Shown here piece after piece: positions 35,781 to 43,825 of a stretch of DNA of 64,000 bases. The translations under genes and the position numbers were made by a program. The notes under the pieces are model-generated. The model did no database searches. It was not told the DNA's origin and worked only from the letters and a program-made list of their open reading frames with translations. Within the stretch, counting starts at the first letter, position 1, and every line of letters starts with the position of its first letter. The stretch comes from Celeribacter naphthalenivorans (GTDB taxonomy: Bacteria; Pseudomonadota; Alphaproteobacteria; Rhodobacterales; Rhodobacteraceae): contig NZ_JAIVLK010000010.1 in assembly GCF_020524585.1 (NCBI RefSeq), positions 62,001 through 126,000 of the forward strand, given 5' to 3'.

Positions 35781-35954
35781 ATTTTACCAATTTTGAACAT
35801 GTTTTCACCAATCATACATGAAGAAACAAAATAAAATCCACTTATTTTTAAATGTTTACATCAAAAACCCCTCACCCCACCGCCAAGTTGTTGAAACATA
35901 TTTACCTATAGGTTACTCGTTATCACAAGATCGCCACCCCGAGGAGGAGGAAAC
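35781..35954. promoter_or_regulatory. AT-rich divergent promoter region, kinase / pdxA2
   Basis: 174 bp with no gene. It is markedly AT-rich, with GAACATGTTTTC near 35797 and a TTGAAA hexamer near 35891 that could serve pdxA2. A strong GAGGAGGAGG RBS precedes the pdxA2 ATG. No perfect match to the palindrome at 31528 was seen, only CAAGTTG half-sites. Confidence 0.45.
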
Positions 35955-36929
35955 ATGAGCGAACCAGTTGTCATCACGATGGGAGACCCCTCCGGCGTCG
36001 GCGCAGAAGTGACGATCAAGGCCCTTGCCGACCGCGACGCGGCCATGCGCGCTCAAACCATCGTCATCGGTGATCGGGACACGATGGAGCGCGCCGCAAA
36101 GGTCTGCGGGGTGTCGCTTCCGATCCTGTCACCCGAGGACGACGGCGACGGTATTCGCGTCGCACATGTCGAGATCGACGGACTTCCCGGCGCCTTCGGC
36201 GTCCTGTCTCCGGCCTGTGGCGAGGCCTCGTTTCGCTACATCGAGCGCGCTGTCGAGATGACCATGGCCGGGCAAGCCTCCTGTATCGTGACCGCGCCGA
36301 TCAACAAGGAAGCGTTGAACTCCGCAGGGCATCATTACGACGGCCACACCGGCATGCTCGCCCATCTCACGGGATCGAAGTCTTCCTGGATGTTGCTGGC
36401 CTCCGAGCGTTTGAACGTTGTGCATGTGTCGACCCATGTGTCGCTCAAGGATGCGATTGAACGCGCCAAACCCGAACGTGTTCTGGAGACCATCCGCACC
36501 GGCCACAAACATCTCAAGCGCATGGGTCTTGAAGCACCGCGCATTGCCGTCGCCGGGATCAATCCGCATTGCGGCGAGAACGGATTGTTCGGCTCGGAGG
36601 ATGATCTCTACATCGCGCCCGCTGTCGAGGCGGCCCGCGCCGAAGGCATCAATGTGCAGGGGCCGATTTCGGCGGACACGGTGTATCACCGCGCCTATCA
36701 GGGGGCTTTCGATCTCGTCATCGCGCAGTACCACGATCAGGGTCACATCCCGATCAAGCTCGTGGCCTTCGACACGGCGGTGAATGTCTCGCTCGGCCTG
36801 CCGATTGACCGTTGTTCCGTCGACCACGGCACCGCTTTCGACATTGCAGGCAAGGGCATCGCCAAGCACGACAATATGCTCTGCGCCCTCGATTACGCGG
36901 CCAAGATGGCCACTGCCAAAAGGACCTGA
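35955..36929 (+). CDS. pdxA2: 4-phospho-tetronate dehydrogenase, PdxA2 type
   Basis: 324 residues of the PdxA family. The phosphate-binding GDPSGVGAE is at 10-18, and metal-site histidines are H161 (STHVSL), H205 (NPHCGENG) and H260 (QYHDQGH). True PdxA works in vitamin B6 synthesis. PdxA2 paralogues next to DUF1537 kinases oxidise and decarboxylate 4-phospho-D-threonate/erythronate to dihydroxyacetone phosphate, which is the likely job here. Three bases separate it from the DapA-family gene. Confidence 0.88.
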   Translation: MSEPVVITMGDPSGVGAEVTIKALADRDAAMRAQTIVIGDRDTMERAAKVCGVSLPILSPEDDGDGIRVAHVEIDGLPGAFGVLSPACGEASFRYIERAVEMTMAGQASCIVTAPINKEALNSAGHHYDGHTGMLAHLTGSKSSWMLLASERLNVVHVSTHVSLKDAIERAKPERVLETIRTGHKHLKRMGLEAPRIAVAGINPHCGENGLFGSEDDLYIAPAVEAARAEGINVQGPISADTVYHRAYQGAFDLVIAQYHDQGHIPIKLVAFDTAVNVSLGLPIDRCSVDHGTAFDIAGKGIAKHDNMLCALDYAAKMATAKRT

Positions 36930-36932
36930 TCC

Positions 36933-37817
36933 ATGCCTGAACAAAAAGAAGCCTTCGTCGCGCTCGTCACCTGTTTCAACGAAGACGAGACAATCAACTA
37001 TGACGCCACGCGCGCGCAGGTCCGTCGCCAGATCGAAGCGGGCAACAACATCATGTGCGCAGGCACCAATGGCGATTTCTCCGCGCTGACCTTTGACGAA
37101 AAGGTGCGCCTGTGTGGCGAAGTGGTGGACGAAGTTGCGGGCAAAGCGAAAGTCATCGTCAACGCCGGGATGCCCGCCACCTATGAGACCAAACTTCTCG
37201 CCCGCGAATTCGACCGGATCGGCGTCGATGGCATCGCGGTGATCACGCCGTTTTTCATCGCCTGCACCCAAGACGGGCTGATCCGGCATTTCACCTCGGT
37301 CGCGGATGCGGTCGAGACGCCGATCTACCTCTACGACATCCCCGCGCGGACCCAGAACCACATCGAACCGGAGACCGCCCGCGTGCTGGCCGCGCATGGC
37401 AATATCGCCGGGATCAAGGATTCCGGCGGCGCGCAGGACACGCTTGAGGCCTATATGGCCGTCGGTCGCGACAGGGACGATTTCGACGTCTACTCCGGCC
37501 CGGATCAATTGGTGCATTGGGCGCTGACCCATGGCGCCAAGGGCTGTATTTCAGGGCTTGGCAATGTGTTGCCGGATGTTCTGGCTCAGATCGTCTCCTG
37601 TGTGAACGCAGGCGACGAGGCAGGTGCAGCTGCGGCGCAGGAAACCTATGCGGCCTTCCGCACTGATCTGTATAAATTGGGTTTTCCGCCCGCTCTGGTC
37701 AAACGCGCGCTCTATCTGCGCGATCCCTCCGTCGGCGCCTCACGCCAGCCCGCGCTTTTGCCGAGCCCTGAGCAGGACGCAGAAATCGACGCCATTTTGA
37801 AAAAATACGGGCGCTGA
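36933..37817 (+). CDS. Dihydrodipicolinate synthase/NAL-family lyase
   Basis: 294-residue class I aldolase-fold enzyme. The Schiff-base lysine is K162 (GIKDSGG) and the relay Tyr Y134 (YLYDIP). The loop that is usually GTTGE is here G-T-N-G-D (44-48), so it is not a housekeeping DapA. It would split or dehydrate a 2-keto-3-deoxy or 4-hydroxy-2-oxo acid to pyruvate plus an aldehyde or semialdehyde. It is coupled to pdxA2. Confidence 0.88.
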   Translation: MPEQKEAFVALVTCFNEDETINYDATRAQVRRQIEAGNNIMCAGTNGDFSALTFDEKVRLCGEVVDEVAGKAKVIVNAGMPATYETKLLAREFDRIGVDGIAVITPFFIACTQDGLIRHFTSVADAVETPIYLYDIPARTQNHIEPETARVLAAHGNIAGIKDSGGAQDTLEAYMAVGRDRDDFDVYSGPDQLVHWALTHGAKGCISGLGNVLPDVLAQIVSCVNAGDEAGAAAAQETYAAFRTDLYKLGFPPALVKRALYLRDPSVGASRQPALLPSPEQDAEIDAILKKYGR

Positions 37818-37921
37818 ACTTTCGGGCGCGCAAGGCCGCGGCGCGTTTGGGTCGTGACCTTGCCAAAATTCTGGCCATACTGGACATCTGAACGATTGCA
37901 GTGTCTCGGAAGGACATGAGG

Positions 37922-38914
37922 ATGGATGCGCCCGACCAGAATCTGATCACCGATGTGCGCGGGGTTCTCGTGGGAAATGCGGCCTCCCCGACGTTGAAAT
38001 CGGGGGTGACCGTTTTGACCTCCGACACGCCGTTCACGGCCTCCGTCAGCGTGATGGGCGGCGCACCGGGGACGCGTGAGACCGACCTTTTGGCCCCCGA
38101 CAAATTGGTAGATCGGGTGGATGCTTTGGTGCTGTCGGGCGGGTCCGCTTTTGGGCTGGAGGCCTGTGGCGGGGTCGCAGAGGCGCTGCGGCGTGCCGGG
38201 CGCGGCTTTCAGGCGGGCACGATGTCCGTTCCGATTGTGCCCGGTGCCATCCTGTTCGATTTGATGAATGGCGGCGAGAAAGACTGGACCCAAAACCCCT
38301 ATCGGGAGCTGGGCGAGGCGGCCTATCGCAATGCGGCGACGACATTCGCCATCGGCACCGAAGGCGCAGGCTACGGCGCCCTGACGGGGACATTGAAAGG
38401 CGGATTGGGGTCGGCCTCGGCGCGCGTGGGCGAGATCACGGTTGGCGCGCTCGTCGCCGTGAACCCGGTGGGGTCGGTGACGCCGGAAAACTCCCGACAT
38501 TTCTGGGCCGCCCCCTTTGAGCAAGGCGGCGAATTCGGCGGCCTCGGTGCCGATCCGCGCTCAGGACACAGCGGCGCGCCCTTTGGACACAAGATTGCCG
38601 CGCTGCAACAAACCAATACCACCATCGCCATTGTCGCCACGGATGCCAAGCTGACCAAGGCGGAATGCTACCGCCTCTCCGTCGCGGCGCATGACGGGAT
38701 CGCCCGTGCGATCGTGCCGGCGCATACGCCCTTCGACGGCGATTTGGTGTTTGGCCTCTCGACGGGGATTGTCGATCTGCCGGAAGACCGCGCCACGACT
38801 TTGGCGCATATTGGGGCTGTGGCCGCAACCAGCCTTGCGCGCGCCATTGCCCGCGGGGTCCATGCCGCGCGTGCCGAGGCGGGCGATCTCTTGCCGTCAT
38901 GGTCTGACGCCTAA
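37922..38914 (+). CDS. P1-family (DmpA/BapA-like) Ntn peptidase
   Basis: 330 residues from ATG 37922 (AAGG eight bases upstream; 37916 is an alternative). The beta-aminopeptidase/L-aminopeptidase fold is shown by 'LSGGSAFGLEACGGV' and by the autoproteolysis site in TNTTIAIVATDAKL, where an internal Thr becomes the nucleophile of the beta chain. It may trim amino-acyl groups from a substrate. It lies 104 bp after the DapA-family gene, in the same direction. Confidence 0.86.
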   Translation: MDAPDQNLITDVRGVLVGNAASPTLKSGVTVLTSDTPFTASVSVMGGAPGTRETDLLAPDKLVDRVDALVLSGGSAFGLEACGGVAEALRRAGRGFQAGTMSVPIVPGAILFDLMNGGEKDWTQNPYRELGEAAYRNAATTFAIGTEGAGYGALTGTLKGGLGSASARVGEITVGALVAVNPVGSVTPENSRHFWAAPFEQGGEFGGLGADPRSGHSGAPFGHKIAALQQTNTTIAIVATDAKLTKAECYRLSVAAHDGIARAIVPAHTPFDGDLVFGLSTGIVDLPEDRATTLAHIGAVAATSLARAIARGVHAARAEAGDLLPSWSDA

Positions 38915-38926
38915 CCCCGCCCTTGC

Positions 38927-38941
38927 AGGCACAGCTGTCGC
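38927..38941 (+). promoter_or_regulatory. Sigma-54-like promoter before the RtcB-PrfH operon
   Basis: AGGCACAGCTGTCGC matches the -24/-12 pattern TGGCAC-N5-TTGC: GGCAC is exact, GG and GC are ten bases apart, with mismatches at the outer T and at one of the TT. It lies about 240 bp before the rtcB start and next to the RtcR locus, whose product activates sigma-54 promoters. Confidence 0.5.
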
Positions 38942-39049
38942 GGGAATGCATCACCTTGCCCGCAAGTGACATCAAGGACTTTTCAGAACCGCAACACTTG
39001 CCCTAATCAGGCGAGAGATTTTCACCCGCAACAGACAGGAGGGTAAGAC

Positions 39050-39100
39050 ATGACCGTATCCATCAAAACATCCCTTCCGCAGGATCTGACGCGGCGCTGA
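39050..39100 (+). pseudogene. 16-codon ORF, possible truncated gene start or leader peptide
   Basis: ATG at 39050 with a strong RBS (AGGAGGG, eight bases before). It encodes MTVSIKTSLPQDLTRR and stops. A short CCCC-TTTTT-GGGG hairpin follows at once. The peptide looks to me like the N-terminus of fumarylacetoacetate-hydrolase family proteins, from memory, so this could be the stump of such a gene cut by the island. A leader peptide for the RtcB operon is the alternative. Confidence 0.4.
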
Positions 39101-39183
39101 TCCCCTTTTTGGGGTTTCCCAACATCGTGTCGATTCCTCCGCGACCTGTTTCGGTCGCTTCTTTTGCTATGGAAAGATCAACG

Positions 39184-40314
39184 ATGGGCACTCCCATTTT
39201 CGGGGAGCGGGACGCCGTGCGCGCCCACATCTCCAAATTTTACAATCGCGCGACCTGGATCGACGGGCGCGCAGAACACCAACTCGAACAGGTCGCGGGC
39301 TGGCCCGGCATGCAAGCCGTCGCCGGATTTCCCGATCTGCACCCCGGTCGCTATGGCCCGGTCGGCGCGGCCTTTCTGGCCGACCGCATCTGGCCCCAGC
39401 TTGTCGGGCCGGATATCGGCTGTGGCATGGCGCTGTTTCGCCTTGAGATGCCGCGCCGTCGCCTTAAACTCGACAAGGCGGCGCGTCGTCTCGCGGTGCT
39501 GGAGGACGGGGTGGACCCCGATCTGGCCCGCGCCGCTCTGGACGCTGCGGGCCTGACGGGTCTCATCGCCCCTGACGCGCTTGGCACCCTTGGTGGCGGC
39601 AATCATTTCTGTGAAGTTCAGGTGGTCGAGGCGGTCTTCGATCCGGCGCAGACTGCTCTGCGCAAAGACGACCTGTGCCTGCTGGTGCATTCCGGTTCGC
39701 GCGGGCGCGGCGCCGGGGTTTTTCAGGGGGTGAGCGACAGCTGGACACAGGGCTTTGCCACTGGCAGTGCGGCGGCCACAGATTACCTTGCCCTTCATGA
39801 CGCGGCCACCCGCTGGGCACGCGTAAACCGCGACCTGATTGCCTCCGCCGCCTCTGAAGCGCTGGGAAGTGACGCGCAGCTGATCTGCGACACGGTGCAC
39901 AATCATGTCGTGCCGCAATCCGATGGTTGGCTTCACCGCAAGGGCGCGGCTTGCCCGGATCAGGGCCTTGTGCCGCTGGCAGGCTCGCGCGAGACGCCGA
40001 GTTTTCTGCTTCAGGTGCCGGATCTGGTGCCCGAGGCGCTTGGCTCCGTATCGCATGGGGCCGGGCGGCGGTATGATCGCACCTCCATGCATGGTCGCAT
40101 CCGCAAGACGCGCTCCGATCTGGCCGCTCTGACGCGCACGCGGTTCGGCGGGCGGGTCATTTGCGGAGACCGGGACCTGCTTTTGGAAGAGGCCGGGCAG
40201 GCCTATAAGGACCCGGAGCAGGTGCTGCAAGACCTGTCCGGTTTCGGTCTCGCCCATGCCCTCGCGCGCCTTGTGCCGCTTGTCACCTTCAAGACGACAG
40301 GGGGTGCAAAATGA
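39184..40314 (+). CDS. rtcB: RtcB-family RNA ligase, PrfH-associated type (RtcB2)
   Basis: 376 residues from ATG 39184 (GGAAAG upstream; the frame is open to 39109). Joins RNA 2',3'-cyclic-phosphate or 3'-phosphate ends to 5'-OH ends using GTP and Mn. Ligands and nucleophile are visible: D77/C80 (DIGCGM), H141 (GGGNH), H169 (HSGSRG), the HNH at 239-241 and the guanylylated H291 (SHGAGR). It is shorter than E. coli RtcB and overlaps prfH by 4 bp. RtcB2-PrfH pairs are known to deal with ribosomes cut at the decoding centre: PrfH releases the stalled peptide and RtcB2 reseals 16S rRNA. That role is assigned from family knowledge. Confidence 0.92.
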   Translation: MGTPIFGERDAVRAHISKFYNRATWIDGRAEHQLEQVAGWPGMQAVAGFPDLHPGRYGPVGAAFLADRIWPQLVGPDIGCGMALFRLEMPRRRLKLDKAARRLAVLEDGVDPDLARAALDAAGLTGLIAPDALGTLGGGNHFCEVQVVEAVFDPAQTALRKDDLCLLVHSGSRGRGAGVFQGVSDSWTQGFATGSAAATDYLALHDAATRWARVNRDLIASAASEALGSDAQLICDTVHNHVVPQSDGWLHRKGAACPDQGLVPLAGSRETPSFLLQVPDLVPEALGSVSHGAGRRYDRTSMHGRIRKTRSDLAALTRTRFGGRVICGDRDLLLEEAGQAYKDPEQVLQDLSGFGLAHALARLVPLVTFKTTGGAK

Positions 40315-40946
40315 GCGAGCGAGAAGCCCTTCTGCTGTCCAGCGGCAATGGTCCGGGCGAGTGCCGACAAGCCGTTGCGCACCTGCTGTCTTGGCTGACG
40401 GCAATGGCGGCCGAGAGCGATGTCGACCTCGATGTCTCCACGCGAGACGCCCCGCACGGACCGGCCTCCGCAGTGGTGATCCTAAGCGGCCCGCGCGCCG
40501 GAGATCTGGCGCGTCGCGTCGAAGGGGTCATCCTGTGGCGGTGTCAAAGCGAACTGCGCCCGAAACATCGGCGGAAAACCTGGTTTGCGCAGATTTTCCG
40601 TCTGCCGGGCGCCAGGAAAGCCGCCGACATCGACCCTGACACCGTCGAGATGCAGGCCATGCGCGCCGGTGGCCCCGGCGGCCAGCATCAGAACAAAACC
40701 TCAAGCGCCATCAGGGCGCGCTGGACCAGTGCCGAGGGCAAGGTCTACGCCGTCGTGGTGCGCGACAGCCGCTCACAACACCAGAACCGCCGTCTGGCGC
40801 TGGACCGTCTGGCCGCCCTCGTCGCGGCAGAGCAGGCTGAGGCCGAGGCTTCGCATCGGGGTGAGACTTGGGCGCTTCACAACCAGCTCCAACGCGGCGC
40901 CCCGCGTCGGATTTTCGAAGGGAGGCAGTTCAAAGAAACGCCATGA
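40311..40946 (+). CDS. prfH: Peptide chain release factor H (PrfH)
   Basis: 211 residues, much shorter than RF1/RF2 and without the codon-recognition domain 2/4 layout. The GGQ motif is at 123-125 (RAGGPGGQHQNKT) followed by SSAIRA and a basic tail. It hydrolyses peptidyl-tRNA on damaged or stalled ribosomes and does not depend on stop codons in the usual way. Its ATG overlaps the rtcB stop by 4 bp. It ends 24 bp before the convergent rtcR stop. Confidence 0.94.
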   Translation: MSEREALLLSSGNGPGECRQAVAHLLSWLTAMAAESDVDLDVSTRDAPHGPASAVVILSGPRAGDLARRVEGVILWRCQSELRPKHRRKTWFAQIFRLPGARKAADIDPDTVEMQAMRAGGPGGQHQNKTSSAIRARWTSAEGKVYAVVVRDSRSQHQNRRLALDRLAALVAAEQAEAEASHRGETWALHNQLQRGAPRRIFEGRQFKETP

Positions 40947-40970
40947 CGGGCCGATATGGGCGCACAGGGC

Positions 40971-42542
40971 TCAACTGGCCCTGACCTGCTCCCAGTCTAG
41001 GCCGTATTTCGCAAGGTATTTGCGCAGGCGGTCCGCGTCATTGGTGGAGGTGCGGCGCGTGCGGGACTGGGCGAAGAGCATGCGCCCGGCCTCGCTCAGA
41101 CTGGCACTTTGGCGACAACTGCGGATCACCGCAGCCAGTTGCGCGCGGTCGAACAGATCGATCTCCTCGGCCACTCGCCCCAAAAGCTCCGTCAAAAGCT
41201 TTTGATCGGCGTCACGTCCAGAGGCGGACCACAGCGCCCTCAGGCGGAGGATTTCCTCCTCGACCATGGGGCGGGTGATCCGTCCGCGCGCCGCCAAAAT
41301 GCACATCCGCCGCACCGAGGCCCCGAAATCGCGGAAGTTTCCGGGCCAGAGCGTCGCCGGATCCCGGCAGAATTTCAGATAGCGGGCGCGGGCGTCGAGG
41401 TTGAATCCGTAATGCACGCCAAGCTCCTTTTCCGCGCGCGCCAGCTCATGGATCAGGTTGGGCTCAATATCTTCGCGACGCTGACGCAGCGGAGGGATTT
41501 CAAAGGTCCAGGCTGTGAGCCGGCTCAACAAATCCTGACGAAACAGGCCGTCGGCCGCCAGTTTGCGCAGGTCGCGGTTCGCGCCTGCGATGACCTGAAA
41601 CTGGCTTGAGACTTCATAATCCGCGCCAAGAGGATAGTAGCGCCCGGTCTCGATGGCGTGCAGGATCACCGCCTGCTCGCGCAGCCCCAGCTCGTCAATC
41701 TCATCGAGGAACAACACGCCACCGTCCGCCTCACGCAGCAACCCGTTGCGTTCCGAACCGGCCTGCCCCGTGTAGCCACGGCGCTGCCCAAAGAGCATGG
41801 CAATCCCGTCAGGTCCGGCGAGCGTGGCGCAATTTACATGCACCAAACGGCCTTTGATCATCCGTCGGTCGAGTTTCAGCGCATGGATGCGCTCGGCCAG
41901 TTGCGTCTTGCCCGTGCCGGTTTCGCCCAGCAACAGGATCGGCGCCTTGGTCGCCCCAGCCACATGTTCGATCTGTGAAATCAGACTGTTATAGGCAGGA
42001 TTGCGGGTGTCGATGCCGCCTTTCAAAAGATCGCTATATTCCTGCGAGATCAGATCAAAGCGATGTTGCAACGCATTATAGCGCCGCAGGTCCAAATCGA
42101 TGATGTCGAGTTTCGCGGGGAGATGATCCTCACGCGGCGGCCCGGTTTGCAACAGATGCGCCGGGACGTGACGGCTTTCGGCCAAGAGGAACCAGCAAAT
42201 CTGGGCCACATGCGTGCCGGTGGTCAGATGCACGTGATACTGTTCGCGGTCCTCATCAAATCCATAGCCTCGCGCGAAATCAAAAAGCTTGGCGTAGACC
42301 TCTTCGAAATCCCAAGGGTCTTCAAGATCGAGCCGATTGAGCACCACCTCGGTGTCCGGGCTGGCCGCTTCGATCTCGCGCTTCACCGCATGGGCCAAGC
42401 GATTGAATTTGTGGTCATGAAGCAGTTCGAGCCGATCCACGTGAAAGTCTTCATGGGCGACCAGCGATGGTGTCGGCTTCCAGCGCCGCCTCTTTCCCGC
42501 ATCGAGCTGGGTGCCTAGAAATCCGATGACGACGTTACGCAT
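40971..42542 (-). CDS. rtcR: RtcR, sigma-54-dependent activator with CARF-like sensor
   Basis: 523 residues. The N-terminal RtcR/CARF-like sensor (about 1-180) includes HLTTGTHVAQICWFL. The AAA+ domain (185-430) has Walker A GETGTGKT at 206-213 and Walker B LFLDEI at 277-282. The sigma-54 contact loop reads RGYTGQ at 255-260 in place of the canonical GAFTGA, a clear deviation. The C-terminal part (about 460-523) would bind DNA. It senses RNA-damage signals and activates rtc genes. It is divergent from the helical-repeat/RtcB operon and convergent with prfH. Confidence 0.93.
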   Translation of the reverse strand: MRNVVIGFLGTQLDAGKRRRWKPTPSLVAHEDFHVDRLELLHDHKFNRLAHAVKREIEAASPDTEVVLNRLDLEDPWDFEEVYAKLFDFARGYGFDEDREQYHVHLTTGTHVAQICWFLLAESRHVPAHLLQTGPPREDHLPAKLDIIDLDLRRYNALQHRFDLISQEYSDLLKGGIDTRNPAYNSLISQIEHVAGATKAPILLLGETGTGKTQLAERIHALKLDRRMIKGRLVHVNCATLAGPDGIAMLFGQRRGYTGQAGSERNGLLREADGGVLFLDEIDELGLREQAVILHAIETGRYYPLGADYEVSSQFQVIAGANRDLRKLAADGLFRQDLLSRLTAWTFEIPPLRQRREDIEPNLIHELARAEKELGVHYGFNLDARARYLKFCRDPATLWPGNFRDFGASVRRMCILAARGRITRPMVEEEILRLRALWSASGRDADQKLLTELLGRVAEEIDLFDRAQLAAVIRSCRQSASLSEAGRMLFAQSRTRRTSTNDADRLRKYLAKYGLDWEQVRAS

Positions 42543-42825
42543 GATATTATTTTATATAAGTTACGATTTTTTTATATCGTATATGAGAACAACCGCAACG
42601 CAAAACCCTTAATTAATCAAATTATTTCAACACCTTAATCTCATCCCGTTTCTTCTTCGAAGTGGGGCCGCGCAACAGCGACAAAGGGCCATCGAAAGAG
42701 TGAAGAGAAAAGAACGGGCAAATCCGTGTCCGCTGCACCGCCGGGGGCCAAGGGCCCATTCCCAAAGCCCCCGGCACCAACTTCAGACAGAGACCCTAAA
42801 GTTTCCGCCCGAAAGGACGGCCCAG
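42543..42825. promoter_or_regulatory. AT-rich intergenic region with RtcR upstream-site candidate
   Basis: 283 bp between rtcR and the repeat-protein gene. TACGAT and ATCGTA form an inverted repeat with eight bases between (42562-42581), a good enhancer-like site for RtcR. The AT-rich 42543-42640 part contrasts with the GC-rich surroundings. A weak -24/-12 candidate is GGCAC at 42773-42777 without a proper GC at -12, and GG-N10-GC at 42666-42679. I could not settle the promoter. Confidence 0.5.
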
Positions 42826-43824
42826 ATGACCAAGTACATGACCATAGCCGATCAGGCACAGCGTGCCGCGACGGAGCTCTATCGGCGCAAATTCTATTGG
42901 GGCACAGCGGGTTCCGAAATCGCCGTGCTGCATACTATGCTGTCACACCTCTCTCCCGAGGAGCTGGTTCAGGCCGAGCGCGATTGTCGGCAGGCGCTGT
43001 ACGGCGCGAAATGGCGAAACCACCCGCAAAAACTCCCGCGTTCCTCCGCGAAACGTTCCCCCCTCCTGCTCTCCACATCCGAAAATGGATTTCTGCGCGA
43101 AAAAGCCCTGCGTGTCATGGGTCCGAAACCCGGTGATCTCGTCACGGCAGTTTTCCTGATGATCCGCAGCAACGATTGGGTTCCGCAGGTCCGTCAGGTG
43201 GCGACAGACAGGCTTGTCGCAATCGTGCCGCAACTCAGCACGCCGCAACTACGCCAACTGCTGCCTTTCGCCTTGCTGCGCATGCAATATTGGCAACGAA
43301 GCGCAGGGGCCGCCTTCAAGGCGCTTCGCGAGCACGCCGATTGGGCGGAGACCTTCTACGCCTTTTTGAGAGAGGCAGATCGCGGCCCGCTGTCCCGGCT
43401 GATGCGAGCAGAGATGCAGTTTGAGACGCTTGACCCTTACTTGGTCAGACTGGCCACGGAGGCGCGCTCGACACAGGTGCGCGCGGTAGCAACCGAGGTG
43501 CTGTTGAACGGCGAGGCCAAATTGCGGGTCAGATGGCGCAAAAAATGGATCAGCAAATGGGACAACTTTTACCGCTGGGATCCGGTGGTTGAAATGCGGC
43601 CCATCGCGGCCCCCCCTGACGTCGCTCTGCAGGTGCTGCTCAGTGCCGGAAATGGCACGACCCCATTGCGCAAGCTGGCAGCGGACACCTTCATCCGGCT
43701 TGGCCCGCAGATCGCTCCCGATCTTGCTGCCCGCCTGATGAAAGACCGCACCCCTTCGGTGCGCCGCCGCATGGAATTTGTGACCCGAAAATGGGTTGAA
43801 AAAGAGACATTGATGACTGGATAG
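42826..43824 (+). CDS. Helical (HEAT/armadillo-like) repeat protein of unknown function, RtcB-linked
   Basis: 332 residues from ATG 42826 (AAAGGA upstream; the frame is open to 42700). I do not recognise the family. It is all-alpha by eye, with repeat-like pairs such as 'QVRQVATDRLVAIVPQLSTP', 'QVRAVATEVLLNGEAKLR' and PSVRRRMEFVTRKW, as in HEAT repeats. It is rich in Arg/Lys and Trp, which would suit RNA or ribosome binding. No catalytic motif or signal peptide was seen. Its stop is one base before the ATG of the second rtcB, so it is translationally coupled and probably works with that ligase. Confidence 0.7.
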   Translation: MTKYMTIADQAQRAATELYRRKFYWGTAGSEIAVLHTMLSHLSPEELVQAERDCRQALYGAKWRNHPQKLPRSSAKRSPLLLSTSENGFLREKALRVMGPKPGDLVTAVFLMIRSNDWVPQVRQVATDRLVAIVPQLSTPQLRQLLPFALLRMQYWQRSAGAAFKALREHADWAETFYAFLREADRGPLSRLMRAEMQFETLDPYLVRLATEARSTQVRAVATEVLLNGEAKLRVRWRKKWISKWDNFYRWDPVVEMRPIAAPPDVALQVLLSAGNGTTPLRKLAADTFIRLGPQIAPDLAARLMKDRTPSVRRRMEFVTRKWVEKETLMTG

Positions 43825-43825
43825 A

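Noticed and set aside
42666-42679. GG-N10-GC as the sigma-54 promoter of the second rtc operon
   Set aside because: The rest of the -24 and -12 boxes does not match, so I do not list it as a separate promoter.
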